A stretch of DNA of 64,000 nt, from contig NZ_FNUC01000004.1 in NCBI RefSeq assembly GCF_900106035.1, positions 2,666,001-2,730,000 on the forward strand, written 5' to 3'. How positions within the stretch are numbered: position 1 is the stretch's first letter; every line of letters begins with the position of its first letter. The notes below the pieces were generated by a model. The model was not told the origin of the DNA. It worked only from the letters and a program-made list of their open reading frames with translations, and did no database searches. This stretch comes from Jiangella alba. GTDB taxonomy: Bacteria > Actinomycetota > Actinomycetes > Jiangellales > Jiangellaceae. This document shows positions 41,519 through 51,800 of this stretch, in pieces. The translations under genes and the position numbers were made by a program.

Positions 41519-42445
41519 TCAGTACGCGATGCGCAACGCCCGCGGCACCGAGGTCAGCGTGATCTCCGTCCGCTCGCCGATGTAGTCGCCGTCGACCTGC
41601 ACCGGCAGCGGTTCCGGCGCGCGCAGCACGAGTTCCTTGCGGTCGTGCAGCGACAAGACGGCCCGCCCGCGCGGCCCTCGGCGGGTCGTCATCTGGGCGA
41701 GGTGCAGCAGTGTGGGCGCCAGCCGCAGGCTGGTCAGCCCGAACACGTCGAGACCGGCGTTGAGGTCGGCGAACGGGGTGGGCCGCAGCGGCCGGGCGCC
41801 GAAATACGTCCACGGCGTGCAGTTCGTGACGATGACGACGGCCAGCCCGGCGACTGGCGGCCCGCCGTCGGCCGTCAGCTCGATGGTGCCGTGCGCCCGC
41901 TCGGGCTGGGCGAAGAACCGGCGGACGGCGGTGCGCACGTACAGCTGGACGGTGGACACGCGGCCGCGCTCGCGCTCGGCCTCGACGGCCTGGATGACGT
42001 CGGCGTCGAGCCCGAACCCGGCGGTGAAGGTGAAGTACCGGCCGTCGAGCCGGCCCAGCCCGATGCTCTGCCGCCGCCCGGCGCGCAGCGCGTCGAGCAG
42101 CAGGCCGGTGGCCTCGATGGCGTTCTCGGGGATGCCGAGGTTGCGGGCCAGCACGTTGGTGCTGCCGCCGGGGATGATCGCGATGTCGGGGACGGTCTCG
42201 CCGTCGGCCGGTGCGGGGTCGAGCAGGCCGTTGACCACCTCGTTGACGGTGCCGTCGCCGCCGACCGACACGATCAGCCCGACGCCGTCGGCCCTGGCCT
42301 TCCTGGTCAGCTCGGTGGCGTGGCCGCGGTGCGTGGTCTCGGCGACCTCGAGGTCGAGGTCGTTGCTCAGCGCCGCCAGCAGCACGTCGCGGGTGCGCAC
42401 GGACGTCGTCGTGGCGTTCGGGTTGAGGACGACGAGGGCGCGCAT
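41519..42445 (-). CDS. Diacylglycerol/lipid kinase family protein
   Basis: A 308-residue DagK-domain protein. VVLNPNATTT (residue 5), VSVGGDGTVNEVVNGLL (near 60, the GGDGT nucleotide motif) and IIPGGSTNVLARNLG define the catalytic domain. The C-terminal sandwich has LPVQVDGDYIGE. It resembles actinobacterial DgkB/Rv2252-type kinases that phosphorylate diacylglycerol or related lipids. It follows the sigma gene by 35 bases on the same strand, so it is probably in the same operon. Confidence 0.87.
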   Translation of the reverse strand: MRALVVLNPNATTTSVRTRDVLLAALSNDLDLEVAETTHRGHATELTRKARADGVGLIVSVGGDGTVNEVVNGLLDPAPADGETVPDIAIIPGGSTNVLARNLGIPENAIEATGLLLDALRAGRRQSIGLGRLDGRYFTFTAGFGLDADVIQAVEAERERGRVSTVQLYVRTAVRRFFAQPERAHGTIELTADGGPPVAGLAVVIVTNCTPWTYFGARPLRPTPFADLNAGLDVFGLTSLRLAPTLLHLAQMTTRRGPRGRAVLSLHDRKELVLRAPEPLPVQVDGDYIGERTEITLTSVPRALRIAY

Positions 42446-42480
42446 GGCAGACAGCCTACGGTTCGCGGTTCCGCCGCCGG

Positions 42481-43374
42481 TCAGCGGAACATGCCCTCGC
42501 GCAGTTGGATCAAGGTCCGGGCCAGCAGCCGGGACACGTGCATCTGGGAGATGCCGATCTCGCCGGCGATCTGCGACTGCGTCATGCCGCGGAAGAACCG
42601 CAGCACGATGATGCGCCGCTCGCGGTCGGGTAGCCCTTCGAGCATGCGGGCCAGCGTCTCGCGGTTCTCGACGCCCTCGAGCGCTTCGTCGTCCTTGCCG
42701 ATGGTCTCGATGGTGCTGGGCGCGTTCTCGCCCGGCTCGGGGGAGTCGAGCGAGACGGTGCTGTAGGCCGACGCCGTCTCCAGCGCCTCGAGCACCTCGT
42801 CCTCGGTGGTGCGGGTGGCCTGCGCCAGCTCGGCGATGGTCGGCGACCGGCCCAGCTGCTGCAGGAGGTCCGTCGTCGCCGTGCTGATCGACAGCCGCAG
42901 TTCCTGCAGCCGGCGGGGCACCCGGATGGCCCAGCCCTTGTCGCGGAACCAGCGCTTGATCTCGCCGAGGATCGTGGGGGTGGCGTAGGTGGAGAATTCG
43001 GCGCCGCGGCCGGGGTCGTAGCGGTCGATCGCCTTGATCAGGCCGATGGTGGCGACCTGGACGAGGTCTTCGTACGGCTCGCCGCGGCCGGCGAAGCGGC
43101 GGGCGAGGTGCTCGGCGAGCGGCAGGTGCAGCGTCGTCAGCCGGTTGCGGATCTCGCCGCGCGCGGGGTCGTCGGCGTCGAGGCCGGCGAGCAGTTGCAG
43201 CAGGGCCCGGCTGGTGGCGCGGTCGACGGTGCCGCGCGTGGGCTCGCTCTCGGGCTCGGCGTCGGCCGGGCCGACCGCCACGACCGGCCGCACGACGTCG
43301 ACGACCGGACCGGCGGGCTCTTCCATGGCCTCGCTGGTCAGCCTCGCCTCGGCAGCGCCCACCGCCTGACTCAA
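42481..43374 (-). CDS. SigB/SigF/SigG-family sigma factor
   Basis: A 297-residue group-III sigma factor. After a 45-residue acidic N-terminus come region 2 (GEPYEDLVQVATIGLIKAIDRYDPGRGAEFSTYATPTILGEIKRWFRD), region 3 and region 4 (LPDRERRIIVLRFFRGMTQSQIAGEIGISQMHVSRLL). TTG 43374 overlaps the anti-sigma stop (TTGA); GTG 43362 and ATG 43326 are alternatives. Pairing with an RsbW-like kinase indicates partner-switch control of a stress or developmental regulon. Confidence 0.9.
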   Translation of the reverse strand: MSQAVGAAEARLTSEAMEEPAGPVVDVVRPVVAVGPADAEPESEPTRGTVDRATSRALLQLLAGLDADDPARGEIRNRLTTLHLPLAEHLARRFAGRGEPYEDLVQVATIGLIKAIDRYDPGRGAEFSTYATPTILGEIKRWFRDKGWAIRVPRRLQELRLSISTATTDLLQQLGRSPTIAELAQATRTTEDEVLEALETASAYSTVSLDSPEPGENAPSTIETIGKDDEALEGVENRETLARMLEGLPDRERRIIVLRFFRGMTQSQIAGEIGISQMHVSRLLARTLIQLREGMFR

Positions 43375-43757
43375 CCCCGCTTCTTCCGCAGCATGATGGA
43401 CACCCTGCCGTCCTCGGCCCGCGAGGCGACCTCGCCGGCCAGCGCCGACAGCACCGTCCAGGCGAAGCTGTCGCGGCTGGGGAGGTCGGTCTGCGCGGCC
43501 GGCACGGACACCACGACGTCGAGGATGTCGGTGTGCAACTGGAAGCTGCAGTGCATGTTCGAGCCGGGGACGGCCAGCGGGAGCAGCATGGCGCCGGCTT
43601 CGTCGACGGCGATGCGGAGGTCCTCGATCTCGTCGAGTGTGAACCCGATCCGGGCGGCCAGCCGGGCGGCGGTGGTCCGCAGCACGGTGAGGTAAGCGCT
43701 GGACGCCGGTACCTGAAGCTCCACCAGGTCACCGAACGACGAACCGGACTCGCTCAC
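43371..43757 (-). CDS. RsbW-like anti-sigma factor (ATP-binding)
   Basis: A 128-residue GHKL-fold protein: LRTTAARLAARIGFTLDEIEDLRIAVDEAGAMLL carries the N-box-like region, and DSFAWTVLSALAGEVASRAEDG is the C-terminal half. It probably sequesters the sigma factor encoded just downstream and is relieved by an anti-anti-sigma not found here. GTG 43757 has AGGAGG four bases before it. Confidence 0.85.
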   Translation of the reverse strand: MSESGSSFGDLVELQVPASSAYLTVLRTTAARLAARIGFTLDEIEDLRIAVDEAGAMLLPLAVPGSNMHCSFQLHTDILDVVVSVPAAQTDLPSRDSFAWTVLSALAGEVASRAEDGRVSIMLRKKRG

Positions 43758-43842
43758 CAAACCTCCTCATGTGAGTTGCTCCGGACCACAGTGTCACATG
43801 CGCGCCCGAACGCGTAGTCGGGCACAGCCTGGTCGCGACGGG

Positions 43843-44601
43843 TCAGAGCACCTTCGAGAGGAAGGCCCGGGTGCGTGCGTGCCGCGGATCGGACAGGACC
43901 TCCCGGGGCCGGCCCGACTCGACGACGACGCCGCCGTCCATGAAGATCATCTCGTCGCCCACCTCGCGAGCGAAGCCCATCTCGTGCGTGACGACCATCA
44001 TCGTCATGCCGCTGTGCGCGAGGTCGCGCATCACGTCGAGCACGTCGCCCACCAGCTCCGGATCGAGGGCCGAGGTCGGCTCGTCGAACAGCATCAGGTC
44101 CGGGTTCATCGACAGCGCGCGGGCGATCGCGACGCGCTGCTGCTGGCCGCCGGACAGATGGGCCGGGTAGGCGTCGACCTTGTCCGTCAGGCCCACCCGC
44201 TCGAGATTGTGCCGCGCCACCTCCACCGCCTCGGCCCGGCCGCGGCCGAGCACCCGCCGCTGGGCGATGGTGAGGTTGCGCAGGACACTCAGATGAGGGA
44301 AGAGGTTGAACTGCTGGAACACCATGCCGATGCGGGCCCGGACCCGGTCGAGGTCGATCTCCGGATCGAGGATGTCGATGCCCTCGATGCGCACCGACCC
44401 CGAGGTCGGCTCCTCCAGCCGGTTCACGCAGCGCAGCAGGGTGGACTTGCCCGAACCGCTGGGCCCGATGACGCACACCACCTGGCCGGGGGCGACCGTG
44501 AGGTCGACCCCCTTGAGCACCTCGAGGTCGCCGAAGCTCTTGTGCAGGCCCACCACCTCGATGGCGGGGACGTCCGGCGACGGCGCCGGCTCGGCGCTCA
44601 T
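43843..44601 (-). CDS. Polar amino-acid ABC transporter ATPase (GlnQ-type)
   Basis: A 252-residue ATPase with Walker [15 protein letters not shown]-loop [14 protein letters not shown], signature [15 protein letters not shown], Walker [15 protein letters not shown] and H-loop VVTHEMGFA. The FQQFNLFPH sequence is typical of PAAT importers. Last gene of a binding protein-permease-ATPase operon; its ATG overlaps the permease stop (ATGA). Confidence 0.93.
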   Translation of the reverse strand: MSAEPAPSPDVPAIEVVGLHKSFGDLEVLKGVDLTVAPGQVVCVIGPSGSGKSTLLRCVNRLEEPTSGSVRIEGIDILDPEIDLDRVRARIGMVFQQFNLFPHLSVLRNLTIAQRRVLGRGRAEAVEVARHNLERVGLTDKVDAYPAHLSGGQQQRVAIARALSMNPDLMLFDEPTSALDPELVGDVLDVMRDLAHSGMTMMVVTHEMGFAREVGDEMIFMDGGVVVESGRPREVLSDPRHARTRAFLSKVL

Positions 44602-45383
44602 CGCGACCGTCCCAGCCGTCGTTCCAGCACCGCGACGAGCCGCGTCAGCGGGATCGTGATCAGCAGGTACAGCATGGCCGCCATCACCAGCGGCGTGCTG
44701 TTGTTGGAGTTGATGACGCCGTCGCGGGCGAACGTGGTGATCTCCTTGTTCGAGAGCGTCGAGCCGGCGATGAACAGCAGCGACGTGTCCTTGATGAGCA
44801 GGACGAACTCGTTGGTGAGCGGCGGGATGACGATCCGGAACGCCTGCGGCAGCACGACCGAGAACATCGTTCGCCCCGCCGACATCCCCAACGACCGGGC
44901 CGCCTCGGTCTGTCCCTTCGGCACGCCCTGGATGCCCGCCCTGATGCTCTCGGCCATGTACGCGGCCGCCACCAGGATCAGCGCCAGCAGCCCGGCCCCG
45001 ATCGTCCCGCCGGGCACATGGACCTGGAACGCGATCGGCAGGACGTACGCCATCGCGAAGATCGTCAGCAGCGCCGGCAGGCCGCGGAACAGCTCGATGT
45101 AGGCGATGGCCAGCCAGCGATAGGGCGTGACGGTCGACAGCTTCATCAGGGCGAGGACGATGCCGAGCAGCAGGCCGCCGCTGAACGAGATCACGGTGAA
45201 GAGGATCGTGTTCTTCGCCGCGATCGTGATGATCTCCGGGAGTTGCGCGCGGGCGACGTCGGGCTGCAGGAAGTTCGCCTTGATGCGCTCCCAGTCGGCG
45301 GCCAGCACCACGGCGACGACGGCCGCGGCGAACACCAGGTAGAGGACGCCGCGGCCGATCCGTCGCTGCGTGGTCCTGCGCAC
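44598..45383 (-). CDS. Polar amino-acid ABC transporter permease
   Basis: A 261-residue HisM/GlnP-type permease. A first helix ([16 protein letters not shown]) is followed by [39 protein letters not shown] and the EAA-like loop [35 protein letters not shown] 45383 begins five bases after the binding-protein stop. An upstream open frame exists but belongs to another reading of the binding-protein gene. It likely works as a homodimer because no second permease is present. Confidence 0.9.
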   Translation of the reverse strand: MRRTTQRRIGRGVLYLVFAAAVVAVVLAADWERIKANFLQPDVARAQLPEIITIAAKNTILFTVISFSGGLLLGIVLALMKLSTVTPYRWLAIAYIELFRGLPALLTIFAMAYVLPIAFQVHVPGGTIGAGLLALILVAAAYMAESIRAGIQGVPKGQTEAARSLGMSAGRTMFSVVLPQAFRIVIPPLTNEFVLLIKDTSLLFIAGSTLSNKEITTFARDGVINSNNSTPLVMAAMLYLLITIPLTRLVAVLERRLGRSR

Positions 45384-45388
45384 GGCCG

Positions 45389-46264
45389 TCAGCTCGTGCT
45401 CGGGCTGGGTGCCGTGGGGCCGCTCGTGCCGGTCGAGTCCATCGCGAAGTACTTCGCGTAGATCTCGTCGTAGGTGCCGTCGTCGCGCAACGCCTGCAAC
45501 TGCTCGTTCACGGCGTCGAGCAGCGCCGTCTTCTCGCCCTTGGCGAAGGCGAAGCCGTACTGCTCGTCGGTCTGGTACTCCTCGACCACCTCGTAGCCCG
45601 GGTCGGAGCGCGCGTGCTCCTGGTTGACCGGGAGGTCCTGCAGGATGGCGGCGATGTTGCCGGCCTGCAGCGCCGGCCACAGCTCGGCGTCGCTGGGGAA
45701 CGCCTGCGGCTCGTTCGCGCCCTCCGGCAGGTGCTCCTTGGCGTAGATCTCGCCGGTCGTGCCCTGCTGGACGCCGACGGTCTTGCCGACGAGGTCGTCG
45801 ATGGAAGTGATGCCAGAGTCGGCGGGCACCAGCAGCGACTGCAACGAGTCGTAGTACGGATCCGAGAAGTCGAGGTTCTGCTTGCGCTCGTCGGTGATGG
45901 TCATGGCGGACGCGCCGAGGTCGCACTGGCCGGCGGCCAGCACGGCGCCGCTCTGCAGCGGGTCGAACCCGACGTCCTGGACCGCCATCTGCAGCCCCAG
46001 GCCGTCGGCGATGGCCTGCATGAGGTCCATGTCGAAGCCGCTGTAGCCGCTGGGCGCGTCCGGGCTCTCCACCTCGAACGGCGGGTACGGGACGTCGGAG
46101 CAGACGGTCAGTGTGCCGTCCTGGACGAGCGCGAGATCGGCGCCCTGAGTGCCGGTGGCGGTCGAGCCGCCGTCGTCGTCACCGCCGCACGCGGCCAGCG
46201 CGGCCACGACGGCGGCAGCGGCGGTGATCTTGGTCAACCGTGCGATGCTGTTGTGCCTGGACAT
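45389..46264 (-). CDS. Amino-acid ABC transporter substrate-binding lipoprotein
   Basis: A 291-residue family-3 binding protein. The signal peptide ends in a lipobox (VAALAAC, Cys near residue 26) followed by an Asp/Gly/Ser linker. [60 protein letters not shown] and [19 protein letters not shown] are typical. First gene of the operon. The ligand is a polar amino acid; which one is not clear. Confidence 0.92.
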   Translation of the reverse strand: MSRHNSIARLTKITAAAAVVAALAACGGDDDGGSTATGTQGADLALVQDGTLTVCSDVPYPPFEVESPDAPSGYSGFDMDLMQAIADGLGLQMAVQDVGFDPLQSGAVLAAGQCDLGASAMTITDERKQNLDFSDPYYDSLQSLLVPADSGITSIDDLVGKTVGVQQGTTGEIYAKEHLPEGANEPQAFPSDAELWPALQAGNIAAILQDLPVNQEHARSDPGYEVVEEYQTDEQYGFAFAKGEKTALLDAVNEQLQALRDDGTYDEIYAKYFAMDSTGTSGPTAPSPSTS

Positions 46265-46348
46265 GGCATCCCCCCTGGAACGCGCCAGTCGTCCTGATCC
46301 GCATCCTGCCACCGCTTGAGGCGGACGGCGGGTCAGTAGGCTCGGGGA

Positions 46349-47314
46349 ATGTTCGCCGCCTACGCCTCGTCCCTGGACGCCGACGACCCTCTCGCCGGGC
46401 TCACCCTGGGGGAGCGGCCCGAGCCGCCGGTCCCCGACGGCTGGACGACGGTGACGGTGCGGGCGACGGCGCTCAACCACCACGACCTCTGGTCCCTGCG
46501 CGGCGTCGGCCTCGACGCCGGCCGGCTGCCGATGATCCTCGGCTGCGACGCCGCGGGCGTCACCGACGACGGCCGCGAGGTCCTCGTCCACGCCGTCGTC
46601 TCCGACCCCGACTGGCGCGACGACGAGACGCTCGACCCCAAGCGGACGCTGCTGTCCGAGCTGCACCCGGGCACGTTCGCCGAGCGGGTGGCGGTGCCGG
46701 CGCGGAACCTGGTGCCCAAGCCGTCCGCGCTGTCGTTCGAGGAGGCCGCGTGCCTGCCGACGGCGTGGCTGACGGCGTACCGCATGCTGTTCACGCAGGC
46801 ACGGGTGGTGCCGGGGCAGACGGTGCTCGTGCAGGGCGCCGGCGGCGGCGTGGCGACGGCGCTGGTGGCGCTGGGTGCGGCGGCCGGGGCGCGGGTCTGG
46901 GTGACGTCGCGGAACCCGGCGAAGGCCGCGCGGGTGACGTCCCTGGGCGCCGACCGGGTGTTCGGCAGCGGTGAGCGGCTGCCCGAGCGCGTCGACGCCG
47001 TCATGGAGACGGTGGGCGCGGCCACGTGGCAGCACTCCGTGCGGTCGCTGCGGCCGGGCGGCACCCTGGTGGTGTCGGGCGCGACGTCGGGCTACGTCGC
47101 CGAGACCGAGCTGAACCGGGTGTTCTTCCTGCAGTTGCGGGTCGTCGGCTCCACCATGGGCACCCGCGACGAACTGGCCCGGCTCGTGGCGTTCTGCGAG
47201 CGGACCGGCCTGCGTCCGGTGGTCGACCGCGTGCTGCCGCTGTCCGGCGCCCGCGACGGTTTCGCCGCCCTCGACGCCGGCGACGTCTTCGGCAAGGTCG
47301 TCTTCACTCCGTGA
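46349..47314 (+). CDS. Zinc-independent quinone oxidoreductase-like MDR dehydrogenase
   Basis: A 321-residue medium-chain reductase. The GroES-like N-terminal domain has ALNHHDLWSLRGVG and PMILGCDAAGVTDDGREV; the NAD(P) fold starts at TVLVQGAGGGVATALVALGAAAGARVWVTSRN. Structural-zinc cysteines are absent, as in quinone oxidoreductases. Divergent from the amino-acid importer and overlapping the convergent AAA ATPase gene by 11 bases. Confidence 0.85.
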   Translation: MFAAYASSLDADDPLAGLTLGERPEPPVPDGWTTVTVRATALNHHDLWSLRGVGLDAGRLPMILGCDAAGVTDDGREVLVHAVVSDPDWRDDETLDPKRTLLSELHPGTFAERVAVPARNLVPKPSALSFEEAACLPTAWLTAYRMLFTQARVVPGQTVLVQGAGGGVATALVALGAAAGARVWVTSRNPAKAARVTSLGADRVFGSGERLPERVDAVMETVGAATWQHSVRSLRPGGTLVVSGATSGYVAETELNRVFFLQLRVVGSTMGTRDELARLVAFCERTGLRPVVDRVLPLSGARDGFAALDAGDVFGKVVFTP

Positions 47315-48038
47315 CCTGGCGGAGGTAGCGGGCGGGGGCGTCGAGGAAGTCGCGCCACTGCCGGACGAGGTCGAGGTCGGCCCAGGCCACCTCGCGCAGC
47401 CCCCACTCGCCGACCTCGAGGACGGTCGCGCCGGGCAGCGACGCGACCAGCGGTGAGTGGGTGGCCACCAGCACCTGGCCGCCGGCGTCGGCGATCTCCG
47501 TCAACGCGCCCACCAGGGCGAGGCAGCCGCTGAACGACAGCGCCGACTCGGGCTCGTCGAGGCAGTAGAAGCCCGGCCGCTGGAACCGGTGGCGCAGGAC
47601 GGCGAGGAAGGACTCGCCGTGGCTGAGCTCGTGGAAGACCGGGTCCTGGCTGCGTGGGTTCGGGTTGGCCTCGAGGTAGCTGAAGAAGCCGTGCATCGTC
47701 TCGGCGCGCAGGAAGAACCCGTCCTTCGGCGCGCCCGGCCCGCGGGTCAGCCGTAGCGCGCGGGACAGCTCCGACTCGCTCACCCTGGTGGTGTGCCGGG
47801 CGCCGGTCGAGCCGCCCTCGGGGGAGAACCCGTACGCCAGCGCTACCCCTTCCACCAGGGTGGACTTGCCGCTGCCGTTCTCGCCGACGAGGACGGTGAG
47901 CGGCGCGAGGTCGAGGCCGTCGGTGACGAGCCGGCGCACCGGCGGCAGCGTCCACGGCCAGCGGCCGAGGTCGAGCGGCGGGCCGGCCGGCGGCTGGAAC
48001 TGCACCCGCCGCACCGGGCGCCGGTCGAGCAGGTTCAC
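47304..48038 (-). CDS. AAA family ATPase (RecF/ABC-like, predicted ATP-binding)
   Basis: A 244-residue single-domain ATPase. LTVLVGENGSGKSTLVEGVALAYG is Walker A (near residue 46), FHELSHGESFLAVLRHRF is the signature-like motif, and GFYCLDEPESALSFSG with VLVATHSPLVASLPGA provides Walker B and switch His. No coiled coil. It belongs to small SMC/RecF-like ATPases of unknown role. GTG 48038 overlaps the SGNH stop, making it the last gene of the kgd operon. Confidence 0.83.
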   Translation of the reverse strand: MNLLDRRPVRRVQFQPPAGPPLDLGRWPWTLPPVRRLVTDGLDLAPLTVLVGENGSGKSTLVEGVALAYGFSPEGGSTGARHTTRVSESELSRALRLTRGPGAPKDGFFLRAETMHGFFSYLEANPNPRSQDPVFHELSHGESFLAVLRHRFQRPGFYCLDEPESALSFSGCLALVGALTEIADAGGQVLVATHSPLVASLPGATVLEVGEWGLREVAWADLDLVRQWRDFLDAPARYLRQVTE

Positions 48039-48670
48039 GACGAGGCGCGCGGGGCCCGGCGGTCCTTCACCGGCGTGCTCGGCGCCTCGACGCCCAGCCA
48101 GGGGTACCAGCCGCCGTTGAGCACGAGGTACGAGAGCAGGCCGTAGCCGGTCTGGTCGGGGTGCAGGCCGTCGTCGGCGCGGGCGGTCTGCCAGGCGGCC
48201 TTGGCCGTCAGCGGGCCGAACGTCGCGATGTAGGGGACGCCGCGGCCGGCGCACAGCCGCGCCCACGCGGCGTCGAGGTCGCCGATGCGGGCCAGCATGG
48301 CGTCGTCGCCGACGGGAGGGGGCCCGACCACCAGCGCCGGGACGCTCACCGAGGAGAGCCCGAACTCCAGCGCCGCCACCGACCGCGCCACCGGCACGCC
48401 CCGGAACGCGTCGGCCACGCCGGGCGCCAGCACGACGCGGTGCTCGTCGCCGCGGGCGAAGCGGGGCGCGCACTCCATCGGCATGCGCACGACCATCTCC
48501 TCGGTGGCCTCGCCGCGCACGCCCAGCGGGTACGCCGTCAGCGCGACCCCGGTGGACGACGGCGTGCGCGCGGCCACCCGGCCGACCCAGCCGAGCGCCT
48601 TCGGGTCACCGACGCCGGCGACGAAGGAGTCGCCGAAGACGCACACCCGGACGTCGCGGGGGTCGCTCAC
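48035..48670 (-). CDS. SGNH/GDSL hydrolase family protein
   Basis: A 211-residue esterase-fold protein. Block I is VCVFGDSFVAGVGDP (Ser near residue 15) and block V is DDGLHPDQTGYGLLSY (Asp/His pair); block II Gly in LGVRGEATEEM is present, and VVLAPGVADA occupies block III without the usual Asn. No signal peptide, so it is cytoplasmic. Overlaps both neighbours by four bases (GTGA). Confidence 0.84.
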   Translation of the reverse strand: MSDPRDVRVCVFGDSFVAGVGDPKALGWVGRVAARTPSSTGVALTAYPLGVRGEATEEMVVRMPMECAPRFARGDEHRVVLAPGVADAFRGVPVARSVAALEFGLSSVSVPALVVGPPPVGDDAMLARIGDLDAAWARLCAGRGVPYIATFGPLTAKAAWQTARADDGLHPDQTGYGLLSYLVLNGGWYPWLGVEAPSTPVKDRRAPRASS

Positions 48671-48867
48671 CCGGCGTCGCCGCCGAGGTCGTCGTCGTCC
48701 TCGTCGTCGGCGCGGGCCAGCCAGGTGGCCAGCCGCTCGACCGGGGTCTCGAACTCCGGGTTCTGGTCGACGAAGTGGCGCAGCCGCTCGGCCAGCCAGC
48801 CCAGGGTGACCTGTTCGTCACCCCGGCGCTCGTCGAGTTCCTCGATGCCGCGGTCGGTGAAGTACAT
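48667..48867 (-). CDS. DUF6104 family protein
   Basis: A 66-residue protein: [20 protein letters not shown] at the start, then WLAERLRHFVDQNPEFETP and a very acidic tail (DDEDDDD). This pattern is the actinobacterial DUF6104 family, usually encoded beside kgd. Its ATG shares a base with the kgd stop (TGATG), hence coupled translation. Function unknown; the link to 2-oxoglutarate decarboxylase suggests an accessory role. Confidence 0.82.
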   Translation of the reverse strand: MYFTDRGIEELDERRGDEQVTLGWLAERLRHFVDQNPEFETPVERLATWLARADDEDDDDLGGDAG

Positions 48868-51800
48868 CAGGCGAACGCGGCGTCGTGCAGCGCCTTCTGC
48901 TGGTCGAGGTGGACGTTGTGGTTGCCCACCGCCGGCGACGTGCTGGCCGGCCGGGTGACCGGGCGCAGCGGGAGGCCGCCGGGCAGCTGCGGCGCCAGGT
49001 GCAGCGCCATGAACGGCCACGGGCCCATGTTCTCGGGCTCGTCCTGGACCCAGCGGATCTCGCGCAGGTTCGGGTACGCCGCGAGCGCCGTCGCGATCTC
49101 CTGCGCGGGCAGCGGGTACAACTGCTCGACCGGGAGGATGGCGGTGTGGTCGTCGGAGCGCTTGGTGCGCTCGGCCAGCAGCTCCCAGGTGATCTTCCCG
49201 CTGCACAGCAGCACGCGGTCGACCTTCGCGGCGTCGAGCGGCTCGGGGTCGGGCAGCACCGGCCGGAACGTGGTGGTGCCGGTGAAGTCGTCGGGCGCGG
49301 ACACCGCACGCTTGTTGCGCAGCATCGACTTCGGCGTGAACACCACCAGCGGGCGGTGGCTGCCGCTGAGCGCCTGCGAGCGCAGCAGGTGGAAGTGCGA
49401 CGCCGGCGTGGACGGCTGCGCCACCCGGAACGCGTCCTCGGCGCCCATGAGCAGGAACCGCTCCATGCGCGCGGACGAGTGGTCGGCGCCCTGGCCCTCG
49501 TAGCCGTGCGGCAGCAGCAGTACGACGCCGGAGTACTGGCCCCACTTGGCCTCACCGGCGCTGATGAACTCGTCGATGATGGTCTGCGCGCCGTTGGCGA
49601 AGTCGCCGAACTGCGCCTCCCACAGCACCAGCGCGTCGGGACGGGCCACCGAGTAGCCGTACTCGAAGCCCATGGCCGCGAACTCGGACAGCAGGGAGTC
49701 GTAGGCGTAGAACTTGGCCTGCGACTCGTCGAGGTGCTGCAGTGGGAGGAACGACTCGCCGGTCTTGCGGTCGACCAGCGACGCGAACCGCTGCACGAAC
49801 GTGCCGCGGCGGGAGTCCTGGCCGGCCAGCCGCACCGGACGGCCGTCGAGCAGCAGCGCGCCGAACGCGGTGATCTCGGCGGTGGCCCAGTCGATGTTGC
49901 CCTCGGAGAGCGCCTGCGCCCGGCGCTGCACCTGCGGCAGCACCTTCGGGTGGACGGTGAAGCCGTCGGGCACCGTGAGGTAGGCGTCGGCGATGCGCTT
50001 GAGCACCTCGGGCGTGGTGGCCGTGACGACCGCGCCCTCGGGCGCCGGCTTGTCGGGGTAGGTCGGCACCGTGGTGACGGTGGTCGGCGCCGTCTGCCGG
50101 GTCTCGGCGAACACCCGCTCGAGCTGCTTCTGGTAGTCGAGCAGGACCTGCTCGGCCTCTTCGATGGTGATGTCGCCGCGGCCGATCAGCGCCTCGGTGT
50201 ACAGCTTGCGCACCGGCCGCTTCGCCTCGATGAGGTCGTACATGAGCGGCTGGGTGTAGCTGGGGTCGTCGCCCTCGTTGTGGCCGCGCCGGCGGTAGCA
50301 GACCATGTCGATGACGACGTCCTTCTTGAACGCCTGCCGGAACTCGAAGGCCAGCCGGGCCACCCGGGTGCACGCCTCGGGGTCGTCGCCGTTGACGTGG
50401 AAGATCGGCGCCTGCACCATGCGCGCGACGTCGGTGGAGTACATCGACGAGCGGGACTGGTCGGGCGACGTGGTGTAGCCGACCTGGTTGTTGACGACGA
50501 CGTGGACGGTGCCGCCGGTGCGGTAGCCGCGCAGCTGGGAGAGGTTCAGCGTCTCGGCCACCACGCCTTGGCCGGCGAACGCGGCGTCGCCGTGCACCAG
50601 GATCGGCAGCACCGGGAACTCCTCGCCGCGGTCGAGGATGTCCTGCTTGGCCCGCGCGATGCCCTCGAGCACCGGGTTGACGGCCTCGAGGTGGCTCGGG
50701 TTCGCCGTCAGCGACACCTTGATCTTCGAGCCGTCGAGCGCGGTGAACTCGCCGTCGGCGCCCAGGTGGTACTTGACGTCGCCGGAGCCCTGGACGGTGC
50801 GGGGGTCGATATTGCCCTGGAACTCGCCGAAGATCTGCGCGTAGCTCTTGCCGACGATGTTGGCCAGCACGTTCAGCCGGCCGCGGTGGGCCATGCCGAT
50901 GCAGGCCTCGAGCAGCCCGGCCTCGGCGGCGGCCTCGACGACCTCGTCGAGCACCGGGATCAGCGACTCGCCGCCCTCGAGCGAGAACCGCTTCTGCCCG
51001 ACGTACTTCGTCTGCAGGAAGGTCTCGAACGCCTCGGCCTGGTTGAGCTTGAGCAGGATGCGCAGCTGGTCTTCACGCGGGGTGAGGTCGACCGGCTTCT
51101 CGACCCGCTCCTGGATCCAGCGCCGCTGGTCGGGCTCCTGGATGTGCATGTACTCGATGCCGACGGTGCGGCAGTAGGCGTTGCGCAGCACGCCGAGGAT
51201 GTCGCGCAGCAGCATGAACCGCTTGCTGCCGCCGAACGAGCCGGTGGCGAACTCGCGGTCGAGGTCCCACAGCGTGAGGCCGTGGGTGCTGACGTCGAGG
51301 TCGGGGTGGGTGCGCTGCTTGTACTCCAGCGGGTCGGTGTCGGCCATGAGGTGGCCGCGCACGCGGTAGGCGTGGATCAGCTCCAGCACCCGCGCCTGCT
51401 TGCTGACCTCGTCCTCGTGGCTGTGCGGGACGTCGGTGGCCCAGCGGATGGGCTCGTACGGGATGCGCAGCGCGCGGAAGATCTCGTCGTAGAAGCCGTC
51501 CTGGCCCAGCAGCAGGCCGTGCACGATGCGCAGGAAGTCGCCGCTCTGGGCGCCCTGGATGATGCGGTGGTCGTAGGTGCTGGTGAGCGTCATGGTCTTC
51601 GAGACGCCCAACCGCGACAGCGTCTCGGGGGCCGCGCCCTGGTACTCGGCCGGGTACTCCATGGCCCCGACGCCGATGATGGTGCCCTGGCCCTTCATCA
51701 GCCGCGGCACGGAGTGGACGGTGCCGATGGTGCCCGGGTTCGTCAGCGTGATGGTGGTGCCCTGGAAGTCGGCGACCGTCAGCTTGTTGTCGCGGGCCCG

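Noticed and set aside
46343-46375. SigR-like GGGAAT at the quinone oxidoreductase start
   Set aside because: GTC rather than GTT follows 18 bases on, and it would start transcription inside the gene.
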